Of a stretch of DNA of 64,000 nucleotides, positions 1-10,534 are shown one piece after another; position 1 is the first letter of the stretch; every line of letters begins with the position of its first letter. Where the stretch lies: assembly GCF_039555335.1 (NCBI RefSeq), contig NC_092628.1, positions 68,849,706-68,913,705 on the forward strand, in the 5' to 3' direction. This stretch comes from Amphiura filiformis (lineage: Eukaryota > Echinodermata > Ophiuroidea > Amphilepidida > Amphiuridae). Made by a program: the position numbers and the translations under genes. A model generated the notes under the pieces. That model did not search any database and had not been told where the DNA came from. It saw nothing but the letters and a program-made list of their open reading frames with translations.

Positions 1-1083
1 TTCATGTGGATGTTATCTACTGTAGATAGCATTAAATGAAAGCTGCATGCTTGCTATCTACAGTAGACAGCGTTATGTCAAATGATTCATGATTGCTATC
101 TACAGTAGACAGCATTATGTCAAATCTTCATACGTTTATATTTTGCTACCTACAGTAGATAGCATTGTGATTGCTATCTACAGTATATAGCATTAAGCCA
201 AATCTTCATGTGAATGTTATCTACAGTAGGCAGCATTATGTCAAATGCTTCAAATGATTGCTATCTAACAGTAGATAGCATTATATCAAACTTTCATGGT
301 TAAGTTTGCTATCTACAGTAGATAGCATTATGATTGCTACCTTAAGTAGATAGCATTATGTCAAATCTTCATGTGGATGTTATCTACAGTAGATAGCATT
401 AAATGAAAGCTGCATATGATTGTTTATCTACAGTAGGCAGCATTATGTCAAATGCTTCATATGGTCACTATCTACAGTAGATAGCATTCTGTCAAAGCTT
501 CATACATTTATATTTGCGATATACAGTAGATAGATAGCATTATGATTGCTATCTACAGTAGATAGCATTATGTCAAATCTTCATGTGGATGTTATCTACA
601 GTAGATAGCATAAATGAAAGCTGCATATGATTGTTTATCTACAGTAAGCAGCATTATGTCAAATGCTTCATATGATTGCTATCTACAGTAGACAGTATTA
701 TGTCAAAGCTTCTTACATTTATATTTGCTATCTACAGTAGATAACATTATGATAGTAAATAGCATTATGTCAAATCTTCATGTGGATGTTACCTACTGCA
801 GTAGATAGCATCAGTGGCATAGCCATTGGAGGCAGGGGGCTGGTTCTGCACACCACACCCACCCAATTGTTTAGATTCCTGAGGGACTGGGGCTGGGCAA
901 TAAAAAATGGGTCAACAATTCACAACTGTTAGCAAAACATATTTCCATCAATACATTTACCAGTTGAGTCCCCCTCCCCCAGTTCAGAAAACCTGGCTAC
1001 GCCACTGGTGAGTCACTGGATTATATCAAAGCTTCATAATGCCTGATGATAAAAGCTTTATGTCAAAGCTTCATATGATTCGA
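1..1083. repeat. Hairpin-unit satellite array (edge)
   Basis: About 19 copies of a 19-base interrupted palindrome, consensus GCTATCTACAGTAGATAGC, occur between positions 12 and 808. The spacers contain recurring words such as ATTATGTCAAA and CTTCATGTGGATG. The block beginning TTCATGTGGATGTTA recurs near 1, 206, 369, 581 and 777, which gives a higher-order period of about 165-212 bases. Degenerate spacer sequence resumes after the transposon at 812-1007 and fades near 1083. The array runs off the left edge, so its full size is unknown. No coding potential is seen. Confidence 0.9.
812..1007. mobile_element. Short TIR element inserted at array edge
   Basis: The left end reads CAGTGGCATAGCCA and the right end TGGCTACGCCACTG, which are inverted repeats with one mismatch. 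CAG...CTG ends are typical of hAT-type non-autonomous elements. Satellite spacer sequence lies on both sides, so it appears to have landed in the array. No clear 8-bp target duplication is visible. The right boundary could extend to about 1018, where another CACTG occurs. Confidence 0.65.
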
Positions 1084-1919
1084 GGAAAAACTGCCACAAA
1101 AGGAAGAATTGGACATACAATTTTTTGTCACCTTATAGGAATTTCGTCAACAACACATTTCTAAGACTCGATAGTGTCAGTGATTTGATAGACACCCCAT
1201 CTGGGAGGGATCCCCCTTTTCATGTGAACACTAGTACATTGTATTTTTATTTACAAGCATGAGAACCCAACAAAAATCCAAGAATCACCCACCCCAGTGA
1301 GTTTTATTGATGATGTTTTTCAGCAAACTGGGTTTAAATTGCTCCTTTATTTTAAGAGCCACTACCCACTGTGGCACAGTATTCAAATATAGCAAGAAGC
1401 AGCTGTTACACCTTTCCTGCATTCACACGACAAAATGGTTATTACAGCAACTGAAATTGTTTATTTACAGTTGGAGTGATATATGTAGACTGGACAGTAG
1501 CAGCCACTTGTAAACTGATCTGTGTATCTATCGTCTTTTAGCTGCAACAACTGCTAAATGCAGATATTATTACTATCCACAGACGACAATACTAACACCC
1601 CCCCCCCCCCCACACACACACACACACCCCCACACACACACCTACTAACATTTGACCACTACAATTCAAGTAAATCAAATGTACTTTCAGGTTTATTCAT
1701 ACTTAATGACTTTTCGGTAATATATTTAGCCACATTTAAGTATGTAAGGTAAATTGAACAGTCACACAATGTGCATCCCATGGTGCCCATCGCACTTTCA
1801 ATAATTGCGATTGGGCCCACCAGACAACTCTGTGAGTATTTCTGTGGGTGAGTTGCTTCTACTCTACACAACAAATATGTTACTTTCCCAGCAAACGCCA
1901 CTACCCATTTAATACATTA
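1008..1919. other. Non-coding spacer
   Basis: Apart from degenerate satellite spacer (to about 1083) and the C/CA microsatellite, this stretch has only short chance open frames. No gene or RNA gene is seen. Confidence 0.6.
1598..1642. repeat. Poly-C and (CA)n microsatellite
   Basis: A run of C followed by CA dinucleotides, interrupted by a CCCCC block. Confidence 0.9.
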
Positions 1920-2203
1920 CCCAGCAAACACACAACATTTTACAGAAAACATTTAGATGTTGGGTTATAACAAGGGTATAAACATGTTTTAATAACATTC
2001 AGAAAATATTTTTGAAAATGTGAGGCAAAACATTCTAACAATATCTTATCTCATCGTTGACAAATTAGTTTGCAAAATGTTTGTTCGAAATATTTTACAA
2101 TAACATTTTAAAAACATATTCATGACCTTTAAATAACCCAACATTTAAATGTTATTTTAACGTTTTGAACAAACGTCTTAAGAACATTTTTGTGTTTGCT
2201 GGG
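1920..2203. mobile_element. Palindromic MITE with CCCAGCAAACACA ends
   Basis: The left end CCCAGCAAACACA is the exact reverse complement of the right end TGTGTTTGCTGGG. Both ends are flanked by TTA (1917-1919 and 2204-2206), consistent with a short target duplication. The interior is also partly palindromic: an ACATTTAGATGTTGGGTTAT block on the left matches an inverted ATAACCCAACATTTAAATGT block on the right. No transposase is encoded. This type of AAACATTT-rich miniature element is widespread in aquatic animals. Confidence 0.85.
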
Positions 2204-2206
2204 TTA

Positions 2207-3065
2207 TACACATTACAATGCCCAGTGCCTCTTATAATACCCATTAACAACATCTGGATTGAGGGGACAAAATGTATCGCTATGACAGGACTCAAACCCA
2301 CACTCTTGTGACTATGAGTCCTACATGTACGTATATGGGAGCCCACTCAAGATAACAATGACCAGTGACCACAAATGATGGAAATGTTTGCTCTTCTCAA
2401 AATATATAGCAGAAATCAACCTCAACATAAGTGTTTGCAAAAAAAACCATTCATTTTACATCCTTTCATGAATTTCACCAATTTTGACACCCTCGTCTTG
2501 GATATTTTCAAGACATACAGCAAATATGACATGCTTTTCTGTGACTTCTAGTACTTGTGATTTTGATACCTTATATTTACCGCAGGTTCTGCATTTTTAT
2601 GTACTTGTATAAAAATGGACCCAAATCCCCCCTCTGAGGAGCTATAAAAGTTACTTGAAATGCAGCGACACATCCAATATACATAAACACATTAATTATG
2701 CACTTGAATCATGCAGTCACAGATTGGATGTGAATAAAATGAGTCTTTCCAAATATTTTTCATTCACTGCATAAATATTTCTCCTGTTATCTTTTGGGCA
2801 TAAAAGTGCGAGTATATACTTCAAAACTTACACATCACTTCAAGAAATGATTTGAATTTCAGATTAATGTACATGCTGGCAACCAAAAGGAGCATAGCCA
2901 GCCTGATTGGCAAAAGCTTGTATCTGAGTTCAACGATCCCAGTCATAGTGAATATGGCCAATTAAGCATCAGATTTACCATGAATTATCACTTTTCCATC
3001 CAAATTTCATCCAAATTATACTTGGATATATTTTTCTACCTTGCCCTCTACCTATTCTATGACTA
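2207..3065. other. Non-coding spacer
   Basis: AT-rich sequence with no open frame of interest and no recognised repeat. Confidence 0.5.
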
Positions 3066-3456
3066 CTCCCCATTCCAGAAAAATACAGCACTAAACTTTT
3101 GAAATAAAAAAATATTCTGCCAAATGAAAGATAGCTCAATCCTAATCATTCATTTAGTCCTAACTGGAGATAAAAGAAAAAGTTCAGGCTATTTTACTAA
3201 TTTCTTGAAAAAAGAGCCAAAAACATGCATTTTCAGCATGTTTTCTGACAATTGAGTCACAAAAATTACAGACCTGGAACAAGTCTAAGAACAAGTCTAG
3301 CCCTTATTTCTCAAAAATTGGCCAAATATTAAAATTTGACTTTTATTGCTAGTTAGGACTAACTAAAGGATTAGGATTTAGCTGTTTCATTTGGGAAAAC
3401 AGGATAATATTTTTTAATCCCAAAAAATTAGTTCTGTATTTTTCTGGAATAGGGAG
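3066..3456. mobile_element. TA-flanked TIR element
   Basis: The left end CTCCCCATTCCAGAAAAATA is mirrored on the right by TATTTTTCTGGAATAGGGAG. TA dinucleotides abut both ends (3064-3065 and 3457-3458), the target preference of Tc1/mariner elements. Further inward, CCTAATCATTCATTTAGTCC is echoed by an inverted GGACTAACTAAAGGATTAGG. It is too short for a transposase and none is seen. Confidence 0.8.
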
Positions 3457-4930
3457 TAAACACATACAGATTTCATAGCATATGATCTTCTAAACGGATG
3501 ATCAACTATAAAAACTAAGTATTCTTGATGGGTATTCAGGAGTTGTGGGTTTTAATGTTCCCATGTTATCACCTTACATAGTTTGATGCCTTTTTCAGTA
3601 CATTCCAACCAGGTTACATGGTATTTGAAGATGTGCACCTTTTCTAGTTCTGTACTATCATTTGCCCTGATACTCTCTTTCCAGATATACATGTAGGATT
3701 GTATAACATAAGCTTTGTTTGGCTGGCATTCATCTTTAACCCTATCCCCACCAACTCCCACAGGTAATTCTATCCTGCTTAGTCTCTGCAGCAACCAGCT
3801 TGATTCTGCTTGCTCTCCACAGAAACCGACTCTTCTTTTGTGCGTCCGATACGATGGAGGTTGACTCCACATGAATATATGATCAGGATTCATGAATATT
3901 AAGTAGTCAATAACGGTCATTAACTTACTGTCATAAATCGCACTTGATGACAAGGGCTTGTGATGTTATCGTTGACAGACCGTTTGTGTGGAGTGAGAGG
4001 AACCAAACAGGCAGCTGTGGAGACTATCCATTGCTGAGATCTCCTGATTTGGGCATTGGTATAATATTTTAAAAGATATTTTCACATTTGCCCACCAAAT
4101 GTATCAGAGTTGGCTGGAACACTGTCTAAACATATTTCCCAAGTTGAAAATACATGATGATTTTATAGTCCATCTTCCCTTATCCGGACCTCTGTTATTC
4201 AGATCTCTGATCCAGATGTTTTTAATGTTTTGGCACCTTATTTTCATGATATGAAGCATTTAGGATATAGGCCTACCAGTGTTGATGGTAGCACACAAAT
4301 ACCATCTTACAGTGTTAACCCTATTTGAGTAATTTTTACATAAAAGTACACACTAAAATAACTGAATGTTTGATGGATAGTCTGAGTCAGACACATCCCC
4401 TTTGCCTCACATGTTTGTTTATGAGTCCAAAGTCCTGTTTGTCGACATGTACTATTATTATACCAAGTCCCAAAAAATTAGTATTTATCAAAAAAGGTTG
4501 TCGGAAGGTAAATTACATTTTGATGTACCGGTACCATTGAGGTGATAATGTTTGTAACCTGTTAAACTGCTTTATCTTCTGAGGACCCATGGTTAGGCCC
4601 TCTGACCACTCAAGGTATTGGTGTCTTGTTAACTTGAAGTCATCAAAGTAAGGTACCGGTATACTACATGCATGTAGATGCACACACACACACCCCACAC
4701 ACCCCATCACACACCTGCCCCTACACCATATCAGTATCGCCTTTCAGAGGACACCAAGCTTGAAAGTAATGTCCTCAAAAGAATGTGTACATGAACAGTG
4801 CAAAACACATATTTTCAAACATTTTGTTGTTATTATACTTAGTTCTCTGGGTTGATAGAATGAACAAATTTGAATCTTTCCCCAGAGCAGCCAGTGCACA
4901 TAAACGTTGAAAAAAAACTAATGTGCATCT
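3457..4930. other. Non-coding spacer
   Basis: The longest open frame (3552-3953, minus, 133 codons) resembles no family I know and lacks splice or codon-use support. No gene is called. Short CA-rich sequence occurs at 4679-4720. Confidence 0.45.
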
Positions 4931-5003
4931 GGCCAGGTTCGATCCGGATACCTTCGTAATACTAGCACGACGCTCTAGCAAACTGAGCAACAGAGGTGCG
5001 CTT
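4931..5003 (-). repeat. tRNA-derived SINE head or tRNA pseudogene
   Basis: On the minus strand, a near-match to the RNA polymerase III A box (TTGCTCAGTTTGC, reverse complement around 4979-4991) is followed about 35 bases later by an exact B box (GATCGAACC, reverse complement of 4937-4945). The CTAGAGCGTCGTGCTA stretch between them resembles the D and anticodon arms of a tRNA. The anticodon stem does not pair cleanly, so a functional tRNA is unlikely. A SINE promoter or decayed tRNA is the better reading. Confidence 0.55.
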
Positions 5004-6901
5004 GAGAAGAGCGGAAGATATCAATCTTGAAACAAGCAAAGTTTGAATGCTATGGAGCATGAAAACACAGAGAATCACATTTTCAGTCATTTTGTTACGA
5101 TATCAATACGATCATATCTAGCGATGTTACCGTGTTAATAAACATTAAGGTGGTATTGGAGACATTTTCTAGAAATTAGGAAATGCTTTGAGCATGTTTT
5201 AAGCTAGACTTCTCCGTAGTCCACTTGCCCATTTTGCATACTCTGGCTATACATAAAGCATAAAACTCTGATTTATACTGATTTGTGTGCAACTGATAGA
5301 TTTTCACATCTGTATCTGATCTTTTCAGTCACCGCACTCCCTCTGTTTGTTAGCTTCCCAAGTGGACTATACTGACTTTGCCTTGCGGTTAAGATTTTTA
5401 ACACGGGACTCTATGGAGATTAAGGCCAATTTCTGGCCTAACTAAAATTGGCCATGATGTAAGGCATCTTTAAATGGATCTGCCTTGTGATTGGTCGCCC
5501 ATATCTCGCTATGGTTAAAAATCTTCCGGGCCCGCGCCATTACCATTAACTACACCGTACACAACTGTCTGTGGTATTTGCGGCGCTTTTGTGTTGACGC
5601 GAAGTTAATCTCTCATCAAACATCTAGTGCGTCTTGTACTATACCATGCTTAGTACTTGTGGTTAATGGACTGATAAACAAGTATGATTGACAGTGTGTT
5701 TTTAGAGAGCAAAGTCCCTGGGTAAAGTTCTGCTTAAAATTCAAAGTCAATAGTCAGATTTTCGGGTTCGCTATCAATAAACTGGTAGATTCCAAAATCA
5801 GAATTGTTCAGTATTAAAGTGAGCCATTATAATTATGCAAGATAATGTTGCATTCAATTACTTTTATTGTCACTAATCATCTGATATTTTTAACTCTTCA
5901 TGACCATTTTACTATTGAATACTTTAATTTAATAAACATCAGTATACTTTTGAGTTCAACGAAATGGGTTCATCATGACTAATAATAACATATTTTTAAT
6001 AAAATTCGACTATGGCATAGTCTAGTTTTAAGCAGATTTAAAATTGAGTAGGGTAAAGTACACTGATCAATATGCCTTTTGTTTGAAGCAAATCGGACAT
6101 ACAGTTTCCATAATACATCAAATTATATTTTCTTTGTATCTTATTTTTTACATAATCAATATAGTTAATGAGCTAAAGTGACTGTAAAGGCTCATTAATA
6201 TGTAATTTTTGCCAATATTTAGCTAAATCATTGCATAAATGTTCATGGTACTTTTATTTTGCATACTTTTGCCCTGAAACTTGGTCAACTTGTTTCTAAT
6301 GTGTTCTAATGTATAGTGAAGCGCCCCCAAATTTGCATATTTGCATAATTAATGAGCTAATTTGCATAAATTTACATGTAACATAATGTCAATAACAGCA
6401 CTTGGGGTTTTCCAATGGGTTTTCTGAAGCCAATAATAGCAATGTGTGATTGTGAATGCACCAAGGTGTATCACAAGAACAGATGGCAGTTAAATAATTA
6501 GTCTCTATATGTAATTTACATCGCTTTTTTCAAATTCCGTTCCGTCGCGCCAAGATAAATAAATGCTGCCTGCCAGCTATTTGTATTCTCTCGGTCGGGC
6601 CACGTCACATCCATTCATGCATTGGTGTGAAAACAACTTATCGCATATTTTTATTTGCAGAGAGTCGAACCTGGCACAATAGTGTGATAGCTTGTGATAC
6701 ACTCCAGAGTTCAGTGAATACGAATGTTGTTTTCACTCCAGTGCTATTGTCAAGCCGGTACTGCCCGGATGTCCGACCGACAGAATACCGTAAATAAATA
6801 AATAAATAAAAAACAGGTTCCGTTCTCTGAACTTCTCGTAATTGATTGCTATTAAATTTGAACCCCTGCTTAAGATCAAAATGTGCGCACAATCTTTAGT
6901 T
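5004..6901. other. Non-coding spacer
   Basis: AT-rich, with only short open frames. Small inverted pairs (for example GTAGTCCACTTG near 5217 and CAAGTGGACTAT near 5360) suggest a degraded short transposon. A short (AAAT)n run lies near 6790-6815. Confidence 0.45.
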
Positions 6902-7206
6902 CCCGGGGGGGTCACTCCCATTGTGGCTTGTACACCATCCACGATAATCAACTTTTGAAAAGCACACTAAACAAGGATTTAACCCTTGGCTAAAACGACA
7001 CCCTAAACAGGGATTTCATTCCTAACATCAAATTTCATACCCTAAATTTCATTTCCACGTATTTAGAAATTGCAATTTTGCTACCCTTTTTTCCAATTTT
7101 TCATGTTTTTGACACCCTATCGTGCCTACCCACGAAAAACGACCATTTTTACGCGTTTTCATTATCGCGGATGGTGTACAGGCTACAATGGGAGTGACCC
7201 CCCGGG
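6902..7206. mobile_element. TIR element with CCCGGGGGG ends
   Basis: The left terminus CCCGGGGGGGTCACTCCCAT and right terminus ATGGGAGTGACCCCCCGGG are near-perfect inverted repeats. The similarity continues inward through TGTACACCATCC on the left and GGATGGTGTACA on the right. The flanks CTTTAGTT (6894-6901) and CTTTAATA (7207-7214) match at 6 of 8 positions, perhaps a decayed 8-bp target duplication. No transposase is seen. Confidence 0.85.
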
Positions 7207-7264
7207 CTTTAATAAAATACGACATGTTTGTGCGCCAGCTCTGCACGCCTTCTTTACACTTTTA

Positions 7265-7684
7265 AGGGCTGTGCAATAATTATGAGCCCCCCGGTAAAAT
7301 TTCCTGACGGCCCACAAAAAGTCGCTTCCCCCCCCTCGGCCTGCCAATCGCTTCCCCCCCTCTCTCGGCCCTCCAAAAAATCTTTGCCCCCCCCCTGCAC
7401 ATGCCAAATTTTTGGGATCCCAATTTCCAAACCTTATATGATTCTAGATGTATGTTATGAATGAAAGCGAGCAGGAAAATTTGCATAAAGCATTTCCGTA
7501 CTGTTTTCCTAAGCCTTTTAGAGCGTTTTTATTTAAAAGGGGCCCCATGAATTTGTGCCAAAAATCGCTTGCCCCTCCCTCTTGGCTGGCCCAAAATTGC
7601 TTGCCCTCCCTTTTGTCTCGCCAAAAATTTCTTGCCCCCCAATTTTACCCTCTCCCAGGGCTCATAATTATTGCACAGCCCCTA
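7265..7684. mobile_element. Strand-biased TIR element, copy 1
   Basis: The ends are inverted: GGGCTGTGCAATAATTATGA on the left and TCATAATTATTGCACAGCCC on the right. The interior is strongly pyrimidine-rich on the plus strand, with repeated short blocks such as CGCTTCCCCCCC and CTTGCCC. Long chance open frames, including one of 159 codons at 7448-7927, follow from this bias and are not genes. A related copy in the opposite orientation lies at 49958-50352. Confidence 0.85.
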
Positions 7685-7855
7685 ATACGATACTTAATTT
7701 TAATATGCGACATGCACTTTTTTTTTACACTAAAGTTTTTATGCGTGTCTCGCCTGAGTTTCGCAAAGAATAATTTGTCTTCAGCATGTGTAGGCGAAAG
7801 GAGGGGGGGTCATAAAAAATTTCGACCAGAGAGTCCAGAGATAGGGGGTCATATA

Positions 7856-8158
7856 CAGAGCTGTCAACTCTCACGCATTGGCTGTGAGTCTCACACATTG
7901 GGTCACTTTCTCACGGTCTCACGCTAAGGTAGTATAATCTCACGCCTAGGTAATCTCACGCAAAAAGTTGGAAAATGAGTAAAATCTCACGCATCATCAT
8001 GAATAATTTGTTGTTGCTACCCCCCCCCCAACCCCGCTTCTTTTCACATTTTCAAGCGCCGCGACTCAAATAATCATGGTTCATATGAACATTGGAGTTG
8101 GCAAATCTCGGTACGCTTCTGTCTCACGCCAAGCAATTCCAAAAAGTTGACAGCCCTG
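7856..8158. mobile_element. hAT-like MITE with 8-bp target duplication
   Basis: The left end CAGAGCTGTCAACT and right end AGTTGACAGCCCTG are inverted repeats beginning with CAG, the hAT pattern. GTCATATA occurs immediately outside both ends (7848-7855 and 8159-8166), an exact 8-bp target duplication as expected for the hAT superfamily. Inside are several repeats of TCTCACGC. It is non-autonomous, with no transposase. Confidence 0.92.
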
Positions 8159-8166
8159 GTCATATA

Positions 8167-8864
8167 TTAGGTATCCCAGGCAAACCTTAGTTAACACATT
8201 TGCTAGTCAGCGAAATTCGCCGAGACCGGGGCCCAAACACAATGCATATTTACATAGAAATTTGAATTTTTTTCGAGAATAGGTCGGTGAAGGAAACCTA
8301 CATAAATATGTTTTCTATACTTCACTTGACCCAAATATATGATTTTTTATGGTGATAATCAAGTCGCTCATGGAATTTTAGAGGAATTTTGATAGCAGTT
8401 CCACTAAAAAAAGCTGCTATCGCCATGAGACGATCTAGAAACACCCCTAAATGCCGTTTTGGGGAATTTTGCTAGCAGAATCTTTTTGATGAAAGTCAAT
8501 CTTTGACTAGTTTGACAAGATGTAACTTTGTTACGGAAAGTGCTATGACAAAAATGTTTTCAGTATTGGCTTTCTTTACTCAAGGGCTTTAATTTGATAT
8601 GTAAAATAATGCAGTTTGATGGCAAATTTGAATTCACCTGGCATACCTTCATATATACTCATAAAAAAATTTAGCCTGTGATCATGGACATGGCATGATG
8701 CCATTGATGGTGATTGATTGGGGGGTCATAAAAAATTACTCCGCCGACATATTCATGACCCCCCTTCCAAAGAAAATGGGACGCAACGGTGGGATGTTTC
8801 TCCATGGAGGTATATAAATAAAGTGCATTTAGCAATACACAATGTAGTGCCGCCGTGATCTGTG
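8167..8864. other. Non-coding spacer
   Basis: No convincing open frame. The word GGGGTCATAAAAAATT at 8719-8737 also occurs just upstream at 7807-7821, so part of this stretch is probably older repeat. Confidence 0.4.
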
Positions 8865-9178
8865 ACAAAACGTTCAAACCTGACTCGTAGCCTATTGTTA
8901 TTATAATGTCATCCTTTCATATTATAATTAAGTAGTCTTCGTAAGTTAATCCCTTCAAGAGGCGAGCTCTTACAGGAAGTTATAATAAAGGACTGCCGAC
9001 TCTATGATTTACTGTTTATATTGATCGTATCGATAGAGGACACAGCAGGCAGTACAATCAGCTCTGATGGACAAATCAGCTGACTCATCGCATGTACTGA
9101 TGTGCGAGCCGGGCGTCGAGTCAGGCAGGAGCGAAATGGTTTATTTATTCAGATTTATTTATTTTGTTTATTTATTCA

Positions 9179-9230
<52 letters not shown>

Positions 9231-9782
9231 TTAGGTTAATTTGTTTTTAATTGGGGCTTGTATTGTTTCTTTATGATTATTTTTGGTACCATATTCAATA
9301 TTAGTTTTATTAGTACCATTATTATTTATTCTTATTTATCAATAGTTAGGCCTTTATAATTATAGGTCTATTATATGCTCTGGTACCGTACTCTTCAATG
9401 TTTACGGTATTTAATCTTTGTTTCATATAGGCCTATTTGCTTATTAATTTTTATTTATTTATGTATTTCAATCTAACTGAATCTAAATCTAACTGAATTT
9501 ATTTATTTTTCATTTATAAATTTATAAATTCATTTATTAATATATTTATAAATATTTATTTATTTACTTGTACTTAAAAATACTGAACATATAAACATGT
9601 GTAACCTCTAGCTCTGACGTGTGACAATGACTGTAAACATTCAATGGGTATTGATTTATGGACAAGTCAATTGGCCACAATCTATTGACACAGACCTGTG
9701 GCGATCATGTCATCCAGGGAAAAATAATCCCACTTATAAATTGTAATAACAATAGGCTACGAGTCAGGTTTGAACGTTTTGT
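8865..9782. mobile_element. 918-bp TIR element with 8-bp target duplication
   Basis: The left end begins ACAAAACGTTCAAACCTGAC and the right end finishes with its reverse complement GTCAGGTTTGAACGTTTTGT. The inverted match continues inward for about 40 bases through GTAGCCTATTGTTATTA. GATCTGTG flanks both ends (8857-8864 and 9783-9790). The 8-bp duplication fits hAT, P or Merlin-type transposition, and without a transposase the superfamily cannot be fixed. The interior is AT-rich and carries a long (GATT)n microsatellite. Confidence 0.88.
9181..9230. repeat. (TTGA)n microsatellite
   Basis: About twelve uninterrupted TTGA units inside the 918-bp TIR element. Confidence 0.95.
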
Positions 9783-9814
9783 GATCTGTGTAGTACTCAG
9801 TAGTAGTAGGCCTA

Positions 9815-10077
9815 AGGGAGCGATCGTTATTTATGGCAGGGGGGGAATGGGTAAATTTAGGGGGGAACACGAAATTTTTTTGTGGTCTTGAGGGGGGAAC
9901 CTGAAATTTTTAGATGAACCAGGAGGGGGAGATTGTTTAATTTTAAATGGAGAAAATTGGGAAAACAAGGGGAACGCGAAAATTTTGAGCGGACGCGAGG
10001 GGGAACGCGAAATTTTTTGTCGATATTTTTGCCAAAACACCCATTCCCCCCCCTGCCGTAAATAACGATCGGTCCCT
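9815..10077. mobile_element. TIR element with AGGGA-CGATCGTTATTTA ends
   Basis: The left AGGGAGCGATCGTTATTTAT and right TAAATAACGATCGGTCCCT termini are inverted, and GGGGGGAATGGGT is mirrored by ACCCATTCCCCCC. The interior on the plus strand is a set of degenerate G-rich direct repeats of the form GGGGGAACxCGAAATTTTT. It lies about 350 bases upstream of the first LCOR-family exon. Confidence 0.85.
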
Positions 10078-10233
10078 AATATCCATGGCATGCATGCATT
10101 TGAATGTCATTGGATTTTTTGCCAGCAGTACCAATTTATGATTGGCATTATTCTGAATGATACTTACCGTATTTTAGCGCTAAATCTTCCCTGATCCTGG
10201 TTCACACAACAATAATACTCGATACGTTACTAA

Positions 10234-10264
10234 TATATAACTCGATCAAATTACAAGCTCCGCC
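10234..10264 (+). promoter_or_regulatory. Possible core promoter of LCOR-like gene
   Basis: TATATAA at about 10234-10240 and a GC-box-like CTCCGCCC at 10257-10264 lie roughly 170-200 bases before the first ATG. CRE-like ACGTCAC (about 10350) and TGACGTTG (about 10393) follow. These are motif matches only and the transcription start is not known. Confidence 0.3.
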
Positions 10265-10330
10265 CTTGTTCCCAAAACATGACCTAAAATTTCTCAAAGG
10301 GCAGATTTCTCAGATTTGTTGTCATTTACA

Positions 10331-10343
10331 GGGTCAAAGGTTG
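10331..10343 (+). promoter_or_regulatory. DR1-like nuclear receptor half-site pair
   Basis: GGGTCA-A-AGGTTG is a direct repeat of two near-consensus AGGTCA half-sites with a one-base spacer, 89 bases before the start codon. DR1 sites bind RXR/HNF4-type receptors. A chance match is possible. Confidence 0.3.
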
Positions 10344-10431
10344 CAAAATTACGTCACGAAGTACACAAAAATTGCCGGGTGCGCAATTGTTGATGACGTT
10401 GCAAAATGTGTGAATTTAAAGTACACAAAAT

Positions 10432-10534
10432 ATGGCTGTGCCTCTGCCGTGTGGAGATCACCGCTGTCTCCAAGAGAGAAAACAGCTGAGAAAAGAGCTT
10501 GAAAAAGGACGCAAAAACCTTATTGCTTATATCG
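10432..10534 (+). CDS. LCOR: LCOR-like exon 1
   Basis: Encodes residues 1-34 plus one base. It begins [20 protein letters not shown], with the family's Cys-rich start followed by a charged RKELEK helix. The donor is G|GTAAGT, phase 1. An in-frame TAA at 10417-10419 makes this the first usable ATG. Confidence 0.88.

Noticed and set aside
1..808. CRISPR-like look of regularly spaced palindromic repeats
   Set aside because: Spacers are themselves repetitive, repeat length and sequence drift, no cas genes occur, and the surrounding genes are animal genes with introns.
3552..3953. 133-codon open frame on the minus strand
   Set aside because: No recognisable motif, no nearby splice-compatible exons and composition like the flanks. 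It remains a formal possibility as a lineage-specific gene.
6655..6760. tRNA-like sequence on the minus strand (GGTTCGACTC B-box-like)
   Set aside because: Only the B box is clear. No credible A box at the right spacing and no cloverleaf, so no RNA gene is called.
7448..7927. 159-codon open frame on the plus strand
   Set aside because: It runs through the interior and right end of a strand-biased TIR element. Its Pro/Leu/Ser composition follows from C-rich DNA, and no domain is visible.
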